Below, piece after piece: positions 16,147 through 25,000 of a stretch of 34,362 nt of DNA; the first letter of the stretch is position 1, and the number at the start of each line of letters is the position of its first letter. The notes under the pieces were generated by a model. The model did no database searches, was not told the DNA's origin, and worked only from the letters and a program-made list of their open reading frames with translations. The position numbers and the translations under genes were made by a program. This stretch comes from Klebsiella pneumoniae (GTDB taxonomy: Bacteria; Myxococcota_A; UBA796; GCA-2862545), in the NCBI GenBank assembly GCA_945861065.1, contig CAMASI010000055.1, positions 1 through 34,362 of the forward strand. Reading direction: 5' to 3'.

Positions 16147-18507
16147 TCAGTCGTAGACCTCGATCAGATGTCCACCCGCGGGCACGCTTACCAAGGTGCT
16201 CACACCATCGGAAGACCACCCGGACAGGGTGCCGTCCGCGCTGGGCGGCCACACCGCTCCGTCCATGGACACCTCCGTCGCCACGACGCCGACCCATTCC
16301 ACGACACCCCCGGACCTAAACACGTCCCCTTCCGTCCAGGACAACGACAACGGGCCAGCGTTTTGCTGGTCAAAGACCGTGTGGTCGTACAAGGCGCGCT
16401 GCGACGAGGGTCCTGCCGCGACGCGCACCCACAAGGCGCCTGCGTCCGTGTCAAAACTATCGACCGTGGGATCGGTGGTCGGAGCCAAGGTGTCGATCGT
16501 CGGCCGCAACAACGGAACGATGGCGCCGGCGCGCAGAAAGAGTGGCAACGCGCCGAGCGGCGCAGGGACCACCACGGTCGCGGGCCCGACGGTCACCTGC
16601 CCGGTCCACCAATCCGTCCAGTTTCCGTCCGGGAATACGACCTCGCGATCGACCGCTCCCTCCACTACGACCGGGGCCACCAACAGGTCCTCCCCGAAAA
16701 GGTACGCATCAGGCGGATTCACGCCAAGTTCGGGAAAGACGAGGCCGAAGGGGCGCATCAGCGGGTCCCCGGCAGCCATCACGCTCCACCCGTAGGGAAA
16801 GAGCCGAAGGTGGAGGCGGGAGAACGCTCGGTACTCTGTCAACGACGCTTCGGACCAGCCCGCGCGGCTCAACTCCCAGGGCATCACGCTCGCCCCGTTT
16901 CCGACCTGCATCATCGAAGAAAGCGCGGTGTGAGCAAACCAGCGCCGCCACGTCTCATCGTCGGGAGGGCTGCGTTTGTAGCCACCCGTATCGGACCCAA
17001 ACATGGGAAAGCCTGAGACCGACGTAGACAGCGCCGCGCTCACCGCTGCAGGCAGGCCCCCGACGCTCGCATAGGTTGTGCCGTCGTCGCCGACCCTAGG
17101 CTCCCGGTGAAACGACAAATCTGCCGCCAAGTCTCCCGGCCACAACACCCGCGCGCGGACTTGGTCCCCCGCCACCGCCGCTCGGCACAGCAAGAAACCG
17201 CCGTCGTCGGGCAATGCCGCTTCATAGGCTGCATGGTACAGTTCGGGGTAGCGCTTGTGCATCGTGCGTTCATCGGTGCCGTCGTAAAACCGCCAGGGAA
17301 GCCTACCGCCATTGGCGCCAAGAACGATGTCTTCCCCGTAGTCGAGTTTGTAGCCCTCGATTCCGAGCGCCTCGTAGGCCTCCAAGTTGTCTTGCCACCA
17401 CGACATCGCGGCGGGGTTTGAGAAATCGATGGGGGTGCCCCAGCCGTTGAGCACGAGGTCGGGGCGCTCAGGGGCAAAATACCCTTGCGTTTGCGCGGTC
17501 TCGTGAAGGTCCGCGGCCTCCGTCTCACTCACGTAGGGCGTATGCCACAGGCCCATCCGAAAGCCCAAATCCTGGGCCATTGTGATCATGCCCGCGGGAT
17601 CGGGGAACTGCGTCGTCGAGAAATCGAACGTGTTCACACCTGTGGCATACGGACGGTCGACCCACACGCCCGACGCCGCCAAATCGAGTTCACGTACCGT
17701 CGTGAGATCGGCCTCGACCTCCGCCTGGTCGACGTTCTCGTCGCGCCACAACAGGGGCCCCCACGCCCAAGGTGCAGGCAATTTCGGTGACCCAGTGACG
17801 GCGTGGAAATCACGGGTGACGTCCAGCGCTCGGTCCCGGCCGAACAGATGGAACTGTAGACCGTTCGGGCCATCCGGGCCAAGCCCGACGGTCACCTCCA
17901 ACAGGTCCGACGCCTGACTTGCGACGTCGAACACGCTGGGGTGGCGGTCATCGACAAACAGCCCCCACCCCTCGGTGCCCACGAGGAAAGGGATCGGGAC
18001 GTGCACCTCGTTGTACAGGCTCTCCACGCCTACATCGATCTCGACCTGCATCGCGCGACGCTGCCCGCGGTGATCGGGTCGATCAAACCACTCGCCGAGG
18101 CCATAGAAGGCTTCCGTCGTGCTCGTTCTCGGCGCGAGCCGCAGGTAGGCGACGCCGTCCCCTGAGGGGACCCATGTCAGCGAGAATCGTGTGGGGCCGT
18201 CCGAAACGACGGAGAGCGCGGAAGAAATCCCGTCCCCATGGTCGAACAGCCATTCTGCTGGGCCTGTGCGCGCCGAGGACACTGCCGGGTGCCAGTTGAC
18301 GGCGGTGTCAGTCCACCACGGGTCATACGAAAGCGCCGGATCGATCGCGGACACGACCCCTACGGAGAACGAAGACAACGGCCATCGAAGTTTCGTGTGT
18401 CCATGCTGCGCGAACACGAAGCCCTGGCCGTCAGCCAGCCATTCGACACCTTCGTGTTCGATCGCTTCGCGAGGCTCGCCGCACCCGAAAAGAAGAAAGG
18501 CAATCAC
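16147..18507 (-). CDS. Glycoside hydrolase family 31 lipoprotein
   Basis: A 786-residue exported enzyme with the lipobox LLFGC (Cys9). The N-terminal beta-sandwich (about 20-240) contains FYGLGEWFDRPD. The catalytic barrel shows the GH31 nucleophile motif YKLDYGED (Asp389) and a probable acid/base in LWPGDL (Asp459), followed by SGFPMFGSDTGGY. GH31 enzymes cleave alpha-glycosidic bonds with retention; alpha-glucosidase, alpha-xylosidase and sulfoquinovosidase are all possible. A segment of about 20 residues after Asp459 (HREPRVGDDGTTYASVG) appears inserted. The C-terminal beta domain runs from about 640. A 3-bp gap to the SPFH gene suggests co-transcription. Being a lipoprotein, it likely acts on the cell surface or in the periplasm. 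Confidence 0.93.
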   Translation of the reverse strand: MIAFLLFGCGEPREAIEHEGVEWLADGQGFVFAQHGHTKLRWPLSSFSVGVVSAIDPALSYDPWWTDTAVNWHPAVSSARTGPAEWLFDHGDGISSALSVVSDGPTRFSLTWVPSGDGVAYLRLAPRTSTTEAFYGLGEWFDRPDHRGQRRAMQVEIDVGVESLYNEVHVPIPFLVGTEGWGLFVDDRHPSVFDVASQASDLLEVTVGLGPDGPNGLQFHLFGRDRALDVTRDFHAVTGSPKLPAPWAWGPLLWRDENVDQAEVEADLTTVRELDLAASGVWVDRPYATGVNTFDFSTTQFPDPAGMITMAQDLGFRMGLWHTPYVSETEAADLHETAQTQGYFAPERPDLVLNGWGTPIDFSNPAAMSWWQDNLEAYEALGIEGYKLDYGEDIVLGANGGRLPWRFYDGTDERTMHKRYPELYHAAYEAALPDDGGFLLCRAAVAGDQVRARVLWPGDLAADLSFHREPRVGDDGTTYASVGGLPAAVSAALSTSVSGFPMFGSDTGGYKRSPPDDETWRRWFAHTALSSMMQVGNGASVMPWELSRAGWSEASLTEYRAFSRLHLRLFPYGWSVMAAGDPLMRPFGLVFPELGVNPPDAYLFGEDLLVAPVVVEGAVDREVVFPDGNWTDWWTGQVTVGPATVVVPAPLGALPLFLRAGAIVPLLRPTIDTLAPTTDPTVDSFDTDAGALWVRVAAGPSSQRALYDHTVFDQQNAGPLSLSWTEGDVFRSGGVVEWVGVVATEVSMDGAVWPPSADGTLSGWSSDGVSTLVSVPAGGHLIEVYD

Positions 18508-18510
18508 GGA

Positions 18511-19632
18511 TTACGGAAGCGGGGGCGGCGTCGGCGGCAACAACGACGCCACCTCGGCGACCTCTTTGTAGTCTTTCCACGCTGCCCAACCCGGCATCCA
18601 CAACAGGTGGCGCCCATTGCGGTCGGCAGCGACACGCTTGGCCACCTCGTCGGCTGGCAACTGGGCCTGCCCGGAAGGACCCGCGTAGTGGTACGTGCTC
18701 GACGGCAACGGCGGCGGAAGCGCGGGCGGGGCCTGGGGTGCGACCACACCTGGGGCAGCCATTGCCGCGCCCACAACACCCCCCATCTGTTGGCCCAGGC
18801 CAAAGCCCACGCCCATGCCGATGCCCGCGCCACCCAGACCTGTGTTCGCCGCGGCGATCCCAATCGCCTCGGCCGCTTTCATCTTCGCGTATTGGTCGAG
18901 GTTGCCGAGCACGCCCATCTTCGTGCGGGTGTCGAGCGCTTTCTCCACCTCTTCAGGCAACGTGAGGTTCTGCACCGCAAAGTCGGTGAGTGTCACGCCG
19001 TACGAAGCCTGGAAGTGCGGGTTGATTCGGTCGCGAAGGCTGTCGCCCAAATCGACGTACTTCGCCGCCAAATCGAGAATGGGCACGTTCAGCTCGCCAA
19101 TCGTATCGGCCAGCACGCTCACCAGCTTCTTCTTCAGTTGCCCCGTGATCTCGTCGGTTGTAAACAGGCCATCGGTGCCCACGACCTGCTTGAGGAAATT
19201 CCCCGGGTCGGTGATGCGGAAGGCGTAGTTGCCAAACCCACGAATTCGGACCGGCCCGAACTCTGGATCGCGCAGCATAATGGGATTGGGCGTGCCCCAG
19301 CCGTTGTCCAGGAACTGGCGGGTCGACACGAAGTAGACGTCGCCCTTGTACGGGTACTGGAACTGGTAGGCAATGGTGGAGAAGAACGACATGATCGGCG
19401 TGTTCTTCGTGTCGAGCGTGTAGGTTCCGGGGCCGAACACGTCCGACAGCCGCCCCTCAGACACGAAGACCGCGGCTTGCCCCTCACGAACCACCAACTT
19501 GCTCTTGTCAGTGATGGCCTGGTTGAACACGGGGAATCGCCACACTACCGTGCGGCCACCGTCTTCGATCCACTCCACGACGTCGAGAAACTGTGCGCCC
19601 GCCTGGCTCTTGAGCATGTCCCATAGACCCAT
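18511..19632 (-). CDS. SPFH-domain protein with C-terminal GYF_2 domain (YdjI-like)
   Basis: A 373-residue cytoplasmic protein. Residues about 25-265 are an SPFH/Band-7-like domain of the virion-core/YdjI type: VVEWIEDGGRTVVWRFPV, VREGQAAVFVSEGR and DVFGPGTYTLDTKNTP are recognisable. A Gly/Ala-rich linker with GIGMGVGFGLGQQMGGVVG (about 270-300) follows, then Pro-rich sequence. The final 50 residues (YHYAGPSGQAQLPADEVAKR through LLWMPGWAAWKD) match the GYF_2 fold. Family members associate with membranes in stress responses. An RBS-like GGGAGGG lies before the ATG. It is divergent from the subtilase gene. Confidence 0.9.
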   Translation of the reverse strand: MGLWDMLKSQAGAQFLDVVEWIEDGGRTVVWRFPVFNQAITDKSKLVVREGQAAVFVSEGRLSDVFGPGTYTLDTKNTPIMSFFSTIAYQFQYPYKGDVYFVSTRQFLDNGWGTPNPIMLRDPEFGPVRIRGFGNYAFRITDPGNFLKQVVGTDGLFTTDEITGQLKKKLVSVLADTIGELNVPILDLAAKYVDLGDSLRDRINPHFQASYGVTLTDFAVQNLTLPEEVEKALDTRTKMGVLGNLDQYAKMKAAEAIGIAAANTGLGGAGIGMGVGFGLGQQMGGVVGAAMAAPGVVAPQAPPALPPPLPSSTYHYAGPSGQAQLPADEVAKRVAADRNGRHLLWMPGWAAWKDYKEVAEVASLLPPTPPPLP

Positions 19633-19722
19633 CTGCGAACCCTCCCTGTGCCTGTACGCTCGACCTGAAGCGGTTGTTGCGAGCTAACGCGCAGGCTGCC
19701 GAAACGAGGGCTAAGAGCGTGC

Positions 19723-21207
19723 GTGCCATTGCTCGCCGCCAGCCTCGCAGGCCTTTCCCCGCACGCCTTGGTTCGTGTGGACGACCCGAACTACCCGGGC
19801 GCCCTGCTTCACTCAGCCACTGGCGCCGTGCTCGCTGAACCGCCCACGGACGGCACTCCCTGGCGATGGGAATCGCACGCCGAAATCGATTCCTGGAGCG
19901 ACACCTCGTCAGCCGAGGTGACGCATGCCGACCTGTGGCACGCCGCCGGAAGGACAGGCGCAGGCGTAAAGATCGCCGTGTTTGATGTCGCTTGGTACGG
20001 TGGTGACGCAGATCCCACCGAGGTCGGCGACTACGAAACCCACGATTGTGTCAACAGTCCTTCCTGCGAAGCCGCATTCGACCCCCTGTCCTCCCGATTC
20101 GACTTCGAAACCGGTGCGCACGGGTGGAGCTGCGCAGAGATCATCCGCGACCTGGCGCCGGACGCAGAACTGCACCTGGTGCGTGTCACCGGACTCACGG
20201 CCTTGGAGAACGCCGTAAACTGGGCCATTCGCCACGACGTGGACGTGATCAGCATGTCCATGGGCTTTTACAACTCGTCCTTTTACGACGGCGGTGGACC
20301 CTTCCGTAGCCTGCTCGTCGATCTCGAAGCCGCAGGCGTGCTGATGGTCGTCTCCGCAGGCAACAACGCAGCCGGCCACTGGTCCGGCCCTTGGGTCGAC
20401 GGCGACGATGACGGTCGGCTTGACTTGTCAGGCGACAACGCGATTATCGCCGACGTCACCGCTGGTTCCCATACGTTTTACGTCGCATGGAATCAATACG
20501 GCAGATGCGGCGACACCGACTTTGACGTCAGCCTCGTGACTGACGACCGCGTGATCCTCGGCACAGCCACCGCGATTCAGGACGCTGCGGAAAGCGCCTG
20601 TTCTCCGTTCGAGCGGCTCACGGTCGACGTCGAAGAAGCCGGCTTGTATCGACTGGAGGTCAGCCTCCAACGCGGCGTCACCGCCTTTGTCGACATCGAC
20701 ATCCTCGCCCGGGACGGACGACTCGTGCACGGCAATGCGGCCGAGTCGATGGCGGACCCCGCGGCTCAGCCCTTGGCCTTCACGGTGGCCGCGGTGGACG
20801 TCGCCGTGTGGGACAACGCCGTCGTAGAGTCGTTCTCCAGCCACGGACCCAACCACGCGGGCGACCTCATTCCCGACATCGCAGGTCCGGACGGACTCAC
20901 GACCAGCGGCGCAGGCGCGAGGGGTTTTTTTGGCACCAGCGCCTCCGCTCCCTCCGTGGCGGCGACCCTCGCATTGGTCCTCGGCGACGACCCCGAAATC
21001 GGTTCGCGCGCTGCGGCCGACCGCCTCGTTGCGTGGGCCCTCCCTCAAACCGCGTCGACCTGGGATCCCGCGTTTGGGGCTGGGCTCGTACGCCTTCCAG
21101 CGCTGTCAGGCCGCGACATTTGTGGCGGGTCGGGCGGCGCAGCGCTGTTCTTCGCCCCGATTGTCGTGCGCCGAAGACGAGCTAGCCGTGTCGCAGGAGC
21201 GCCCTGA
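19723..21207 (+). CDS. Secreted subtilisin-like serine protease with C-terminal anchor-like tail
   Basis: A 494-residue S8 peptidase with the full triad: Asp88 in IAVFDVAWYG, His133 in GAHGWSCAEI and Ser406 in GTSASAP, plus the oxyanion Asn in VSAGNN (about 214). Between the oxyanion loop and the Ser motif lies a beta-rich insertion (about 225-340) that resembles a PPC-type domain. The last 30 residues have Cys, Gly, a hydrophobic run and four Arg (ICGGSGGAALFFAPIVVRRRR), a MYXO-CTERM/GlyGly-CTERM-like sorting signal. The annotated GTG (19723) gives a short signal peptide; an in-frame CTG at 19696 would add a Lys/Arg-rich n-region and is a possible alternative. The stop overlaps the next gene (TGATG). 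Confidence 0.92.
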   Translation: MPLLAASLAGLSPHALVRVDDPNYPGALLHSATGAVLAEPPTDGTPWRWESHAEIDSWSDTSSAEVTHADLWHAAGRTGAGVKIAVFDVAWYGGDADPTEVGDYETHDCVNSPSCEAAFDPLSSRFDFETGAHGWSCAEIIRDLAPDAELHLVRVTGLTALENAVNWAIRHDVDVISMSMGFYNSSFYDGGGPFRSLLVDLEAAGVLMVVSAGNNAAGHWSGPWVDGDDDGRLDLSGDNAIIADVTAGSHTFYVAWNQYGRCGDTDFDVSLVTDDRVILGTATAIQDAAESACSPFERLTVDVEEAGLYRLEVSLQRGVTAFVDIDILARDGRLVHGNAAESMADPAAQPLAFTVAAVDVAVWDNAVVESFSSHGPNHAGDLIPDIAGPDGLTTSGAGARGFFGTSASAPSVAATLALVLGDDPEIGSRAAADRLVAWALPQTASTWDPAFGAGLVRLPALSGRDICGGSGGAALFFAPIVVRRRRASRVAGAP

Positions 21208-23525
21208 TGCTGTCCTTGGTGCTGGCAAACGCTTGCGGACCCCGCACTGGGGGCGTCGAAAGCACGCCTTCATTTCTCGTGGAGGCCGGTGAACCAGTGG
21301 CATTTGAAGCCGTCTCCGTCACGGGACCTGCGCCTGCGACCGGCTGGGTGCGCGCCATCGACAACTACGCGACGTCCGTCCCTTCTGAAAGCGTCACACT
21401 CACGGTCGGCGGCACCGCGTTTGAGCTGTCCTTCGACGGCGTCGGCTACGCCGAGGTTGTCAACGCAACCGCAGGTCAAAGCGTCGGAATCCAAGGCGCT
21501 GGGGCACCCGCGGAAGTGCATGCGTTGAGCCCGACCTGGGTTGGCCTGGGTCTCGACCCAGCAACGCCGCCGTTCAGCGACACGGCGACCTTCACCGTGC
21601 CCGTGGACAACGCCGTCCTTTTGGCGTCAGGGGCCGAGGTTTGGTGGGTCCCCGTGGGCCAAGCGGCCGCCCATCTCGTGCTTCGGGCAGACGGCCCGAT
21701 TCTCGGGTTGAGGGATCGTGCCGTAGACGTCGACGGCGTGCACGACGCCGTCGCATGGACTGAAAACAGCGTGTTCTTGTTGCGTGGGCGACTGGCCGGA
21801 GGTTTTGCCCGTGGCGCCGTGCTTCAGGCGGACGGCTTCACCACGGGCGGCGCAGACGTGGGCGATTTTGACGGCGACAACCTGCCCGACCTCGCGATGG
21901 GGTGGAGCGATGGCACAACGCATGTGCTCGACCTGTGGAAAGGCGACGGCGAATGGTCGTTCGAAGCGTTGGCCCCCCGCGAACTCGTCGTTGCGCCCCA
22001 AGACGTGCTCATTGGCGACAACACCGCCGAGGGGCTCGCTCAGGTGACCGTGCTGCTGAGGGATAGCGATTGGGTTCGCTACATCGAGGGCAAGCCCGGA
22101 TTGTTCATGCAGGTCGGCCCGTCCAAGCCCGCCGCGCTGAAGCTCGCGTCTACGGGCTCGCTGCTGAGCCGCGGCGATATGACCGGCGACGACGCCGTTG
22201 AAATCTACGCCCTCGACCCATTCAGTCCCGGCTCGGAGCGTAAGGCCAACATCCTGCAGGTGGACCGTGAGGTACTTGTGCTCGTCGAGGAGGGGCACGT
22301 GGGCGCCCAGGTCGCACTTGCCGATGGCAACGTCGACGGTCTGGAGGACCTGTTCTTGCTCGACGAGAATGGCCTGCTGTCGGGTGTGTGGTTCGGCCCA
22401 TCCGCTTCGGGAGCCGAGGGCAGCTTTCACCCGATCCAAGTCGAAAGTTTTCCTGAGGCCGGACCCATTGCGGTATCGGTTTGGCTTGGCCCAGACGCGT
22501 CGCCGGATTTGTTCGTCGCGGGGTCCACAGGAGGCTGGTGGCACCGGGGTGCCGAGTTGCCTTCGGAGGACATTGCCTGGTGGCATTCGGGCGTGGCTCC
22601 GACCCGCGCCGCGGCCACCGCCTTGCCAGGACCAATGGCTGTGGTGGAGCTCGACGGGAACCCGCTCACCGTGGACGTCATTACCTTCGAGGCCGACGCG
22701 GACGGCACCCGACTCCATGTGACCGCTTTCTTGCCTGGCGCAATTGGTGACGGATTGGGATCTGCGCTCGTCTCCGAGGCGGGCGACCCTGTCGATGACT
22801 TTGACCTGTGCAACGGTGTGGCGTGGGTTGTCGCGAGCGGGGCACTGACCGTTGTGGACCTGACGGGCGGCACGCCAGCGATCCTGGCCACGAACGGCAC
22901 CGCTGCGCACCGAATCGCCTGTGGCGCGCTCGGAGGTTCCGCAGTCGCAGCCCTCCTGGTCGATGACGAGTTTGTCACCATCACGGCATCCGCCGCCGCA
23001 GTCGGCGATCGGTTGCCCGCAAACGGCGCGCAAGACCTGGCGATCGCCGACATCGGCGATGGGCCCCGGATTCATTCCTGCGCCACCGCAGGGTGCCGAA
23101 TCACCGACTGGCAAGCCCCCTTCGGTTCCGCCGTGGTGATTGGCTCCCCAGGACAGACGACGATCACCACGGCTGCGGGGGTCTTTTCGCTCGCCGTTGG
23201 CGGAAATCCCAACATCGTCGACGGCGACGGCGACGGCGACGAGGATCTGTTGCTCGTCGAAGGAGGCGTTCCCGCGCTCGGAAGCACAAGTGTCAGTGTG
23301 GTATTTGGCACGGCCCAATCATGGGGCGCGCCTCAACGGTACAGCGTGCCACTTGATCTGGGCACTTGGGCAGGCCTCGCCGACGCCGATGGCGACCAAT
23401 CCGCGGACCTCTGGGCACTGACTTCGTCAGGTGGCCTCATCCACACGCTGTCTCCGACGCCGCCCGAACCGGTAGGAACGACGTCCACCACCGCAACCAC
23501 AGCGACTTCTACTCCCACGTTGTGA
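21207..23525 (+). CDS. FG-GAP/VCBS repeat lipoprotein
   Basis: A 772-residue exported protein. The N-terminus MLSLVLANAC carries a lipobox (ANAC, Cys10). Repeats with VGDFDGDNLPDLAMGWSDG, RGDMTGDDAVEIYALD, LADGNVDGLEDLFLLD, VDGDGDGDEDLLLV and LADADGDQSADLWAL are FG-GAP/VCBS blades, so a beta-propeller is expected, with Asp-rich calcium-binding loops. The C-terminus is Thr-rich (VGTTSTTATTATSTPTL). The gene starts within the TGA of the subtilase gene, so the two are translationally coupled and may work together at the cell surface. No binding partner can be assigned. Confidence 0.88.
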   Translation: MLSLVLANACGPRTGGVESTPSFLVEAGEPVAFEAVSVTGPAPATGWVRAIDNYATSVPSESVTLTVGGTAFELSFDGVGYAEVVNATAGQSVGIQGAGAPAEVHALSPTWVGLGLDPATPPFSDTATFTVPVDNAVLLASGAEVWWVPVGQAAAHLVLRADGPILGLRDRAVDVDGVHDAVAWTENSVFLLRGRLAGGFARGAVLQADGFTTGGADVGDFDGDNLPDLAMGWSDGTTHVLDLWKGDGEWSFEALAPRELVVAPQDVLIGDNTAEGLAQVTVLLRDSDWVRYIEGKPGLFMQVGPSKPAALKLASTGSLLSRGDMTGDDAVEIYALDPFSPGSERKANILQVDREVLVLVEEGHVGAQVALADGNVDGLEDLFLLDENGLLSGVWFGPSASGAEGSFHPIQVESFPEAGPIAVSVWLGPDASPDLFVAGSTGGWWHRGAELPSEDIAWWHSGVAPTRAAATALPGPMAVVELDGNPLTVDVITFEADADGTRLHVTAFLPGAIGDGLGSALVSEAGDPVDDFDLCNGVAWVVASGALTVVDLTGGTPAILATNGTAAHRIACGALGGSAVAALLVDDEFVTITASAAAVGDRLPANGAQDLAIADIGDGPRIHSCATAGCRITDWQAPFGSAVVIGSPGQTTITTAAGVFSLAVGGNPNIVDGDGDGDEDLLLVEGGVPALGSTSVSVVFGTAQSWGAPQRYSVPLDLGTWAGLADADGDQSADLWALTSSGGLIHTLSPTPPEPVGTTSTTATTATSTPTL

Positions 23526-23530
23526 CGGCC

Positions 23531-23547
23531 GGAGAGCTAGCCTCTCC
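23531..23547 (+). terminator. Possible hairpin after FG-GAP lipoprotein gene
   Basis: GGAGAG and CTCTCC form a 6-bp stem around a 5-base loop, six bases after the stop codon. It lacks a run of T after the stem, so intrinsic termination is uncertain. Confidence 0.3.
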
Positions 23548-23614
23548 ACAACGTTCCCGTTAACCCCGCGCGTCCTCCGGCCACGCTACTGGCGAACCGG
23601 TTGTGGAGCCTCGA

Positions 23615-25000
23615 ATGCAGCGTCTCCCCATTCTCATCGTCACGCTCACGCTGAGCGCCTGTACGCCGCACAGCGCAGAGATCACGTCGGGAACATTTAC
23701 CGCCTTTGTCAGCGACGATACGTCGCTGTCCATCCTCAACGAGTCCATCGTTCCGGCCAAGGACTACGAGGATTCGTACTTCACGATCGATTGCCGCACG
23801 TTCGAGGACATCGACCCCAACCTCTCCAAAGAAGAAATCGACTTCTTGCGAATCGGCACCGCCGAGGGCAAGTGGGCCGACCTTTGCGACAAGAAGTGGC
23901 CCGTCGTCGAAGATGCACCCGCCCACGAGGAATGGTTGCTCCAATCACCATTTTGGGTCGTCACCGAAGAGCTTGACCCTTGGCGGGGCGAGGCCATCAT
24001 CACGTCCGAAGGCGACCTTCAGATCGGGTTCCATCACCGTCTCAAGGGCGGCGCCGACTTCCGATTCGCGTTCGTCATCGATCCCGATTTCCAGCCCAAA
24101 CGGTGTGAAGAGTCCGGAGACGGCGTCGAAGCCGTGGACTACGACGGAAACTGGATCGATGAATGGAGCAAGGAGCTTGACTGGCTCAGCGACGAAATGG
24201 GCGTAGACGCGGAGTTGGCCGCTTCCTACGCCCACTATACGCCGTACCTTGATGGTCAACTGTTCCTGCTGAACGCCTACGGCTACCAGGTCAATTGGTA
24301 CGCACCCTCTTGCACCTTCGACGGTTCCGTAGACAACTGCTACTGGTACCTGCCTGAACCTTGGCAGGCTGGCTACGGGCAGGGCAAGTTCGCCGACGAG
24401 GAGTTCTTCACGCGGTCACCCCGTTGGGGCGAGCCGGCCGTGTACAACTTCTTGGACCAGGGCGGCGCAGACGCGATCGTCGTGGAACCTTCCGACCTTT
24501 GGTACTGCGACCCAGAGCCCGCTACCGAAGCGGAGTGGTCGGAGCCGCGCCAAGCCATTTGTGGGGGCAGCACACCGACGCCCACCTACGGCGAGTTGAT
24601 CGACCACGTGGAAGAAGTTGCCTTTCAGACTGGCCAAGAAGCTGCGCGCGTCAACGTCAATCCGGTCGGCAACGAAAACGCCCTACACATTCGGCCTTTC
24701 GTGGTGGACAACACTTGGCGCCTGCCCGACGGCAAACCAGAGGACTTCGACGGTTGGACCGAGATCCACTACAACTCGGTGGTCTTCTCGGCTGACTCCG
24801 TCCTTGAAGAGGGCGGTTCGGCGAAGGGTGCCTTTACGCTCGTGTACGACGGCCTGACTTCGCTGTCGCGCTTCGTCATCCAAGGTGAGTTCGTCGTGGA
24901 CAAGATCCGTAAGGACCACTGGGTCACCGAGGACCTTCGCAGCGAAAAGGCCGCCGAGGCCGGCTACGACTACGACGCGACCGCCTGCACTATTCTGTAG
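23615..25000 (+). CDS. Hypothetical acidic lipoprotein
   Basis: A 461-residue protein not recognised as a known family. MQRLPILIVTLTLSAC is a typical lipoprotein signal with the lipobox LSAC. The mature protein is rich in Asp, Glu, Trp and Tyr, with predicted beta strands, and contains several Cys (CRTFEDID, CDKKW, CEESGDG, CTFDGSVDNC). The last 60 residues read like a beta-sheet edge (FTLVYDGLTSLSRFVIQGEF). ATG 23615 is preferred over the upstream GTG 23603 because a GGAG motif (23605-23608) lies six bases before it. It converges with the methyltransferase gene, with an 11-bp overlap of the stops. Confidence 0.75.
   Translation: MQRLPILIVTLTLSACTPHSAEITSGTFTAFVSDDTSLSILNESIVPAKDYEDSYFTIDCRTFEDIDPNLSKEEIDFLRIGTAEGKWADLCDKKWPVVEDAPAHEEWLLQSPFWVVTEELDPWRGEAIITSEGDLQIGFHHRLKGGADFRFAFVIDPDFQPKRCEESGDGVEAVDYDGNWIDEWSKELDWLSDEMGVDAELAASYAHYTPYLDGQLFLLNAYGYQVNWYAPSCTFDGSVDNCYWYLPEPWQAGYGQGKFADEEFFTRSPRWGEPAVYNFLDQGGADAIVVEPSDLWYCDPEPATEAEWSEPRQAICGGSTPTPTYGELIDHVEEVAFQTGQEAARVNVNPVGNENALHIRPFVVDNTWRLPDGKPEDFDGWTEIHYNSVVFSADSVLEEGGSAKGAFTLVYDGLTSLSRFVIQGEFVVDKIRKDHWVTEDLRSEKAAEAGYDYDATACTIL

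Noticed and set aside
21627-23318. Long minus-strand open frame opposite the FG-GAP lipoprotein gene
   Set aside because: It is antisense to a gene with clear FG-GAP blades and a lipobox; its product is His/Gln/Arg-rich low-quality sequence with no domain, as expected of a codon-bias shadow.
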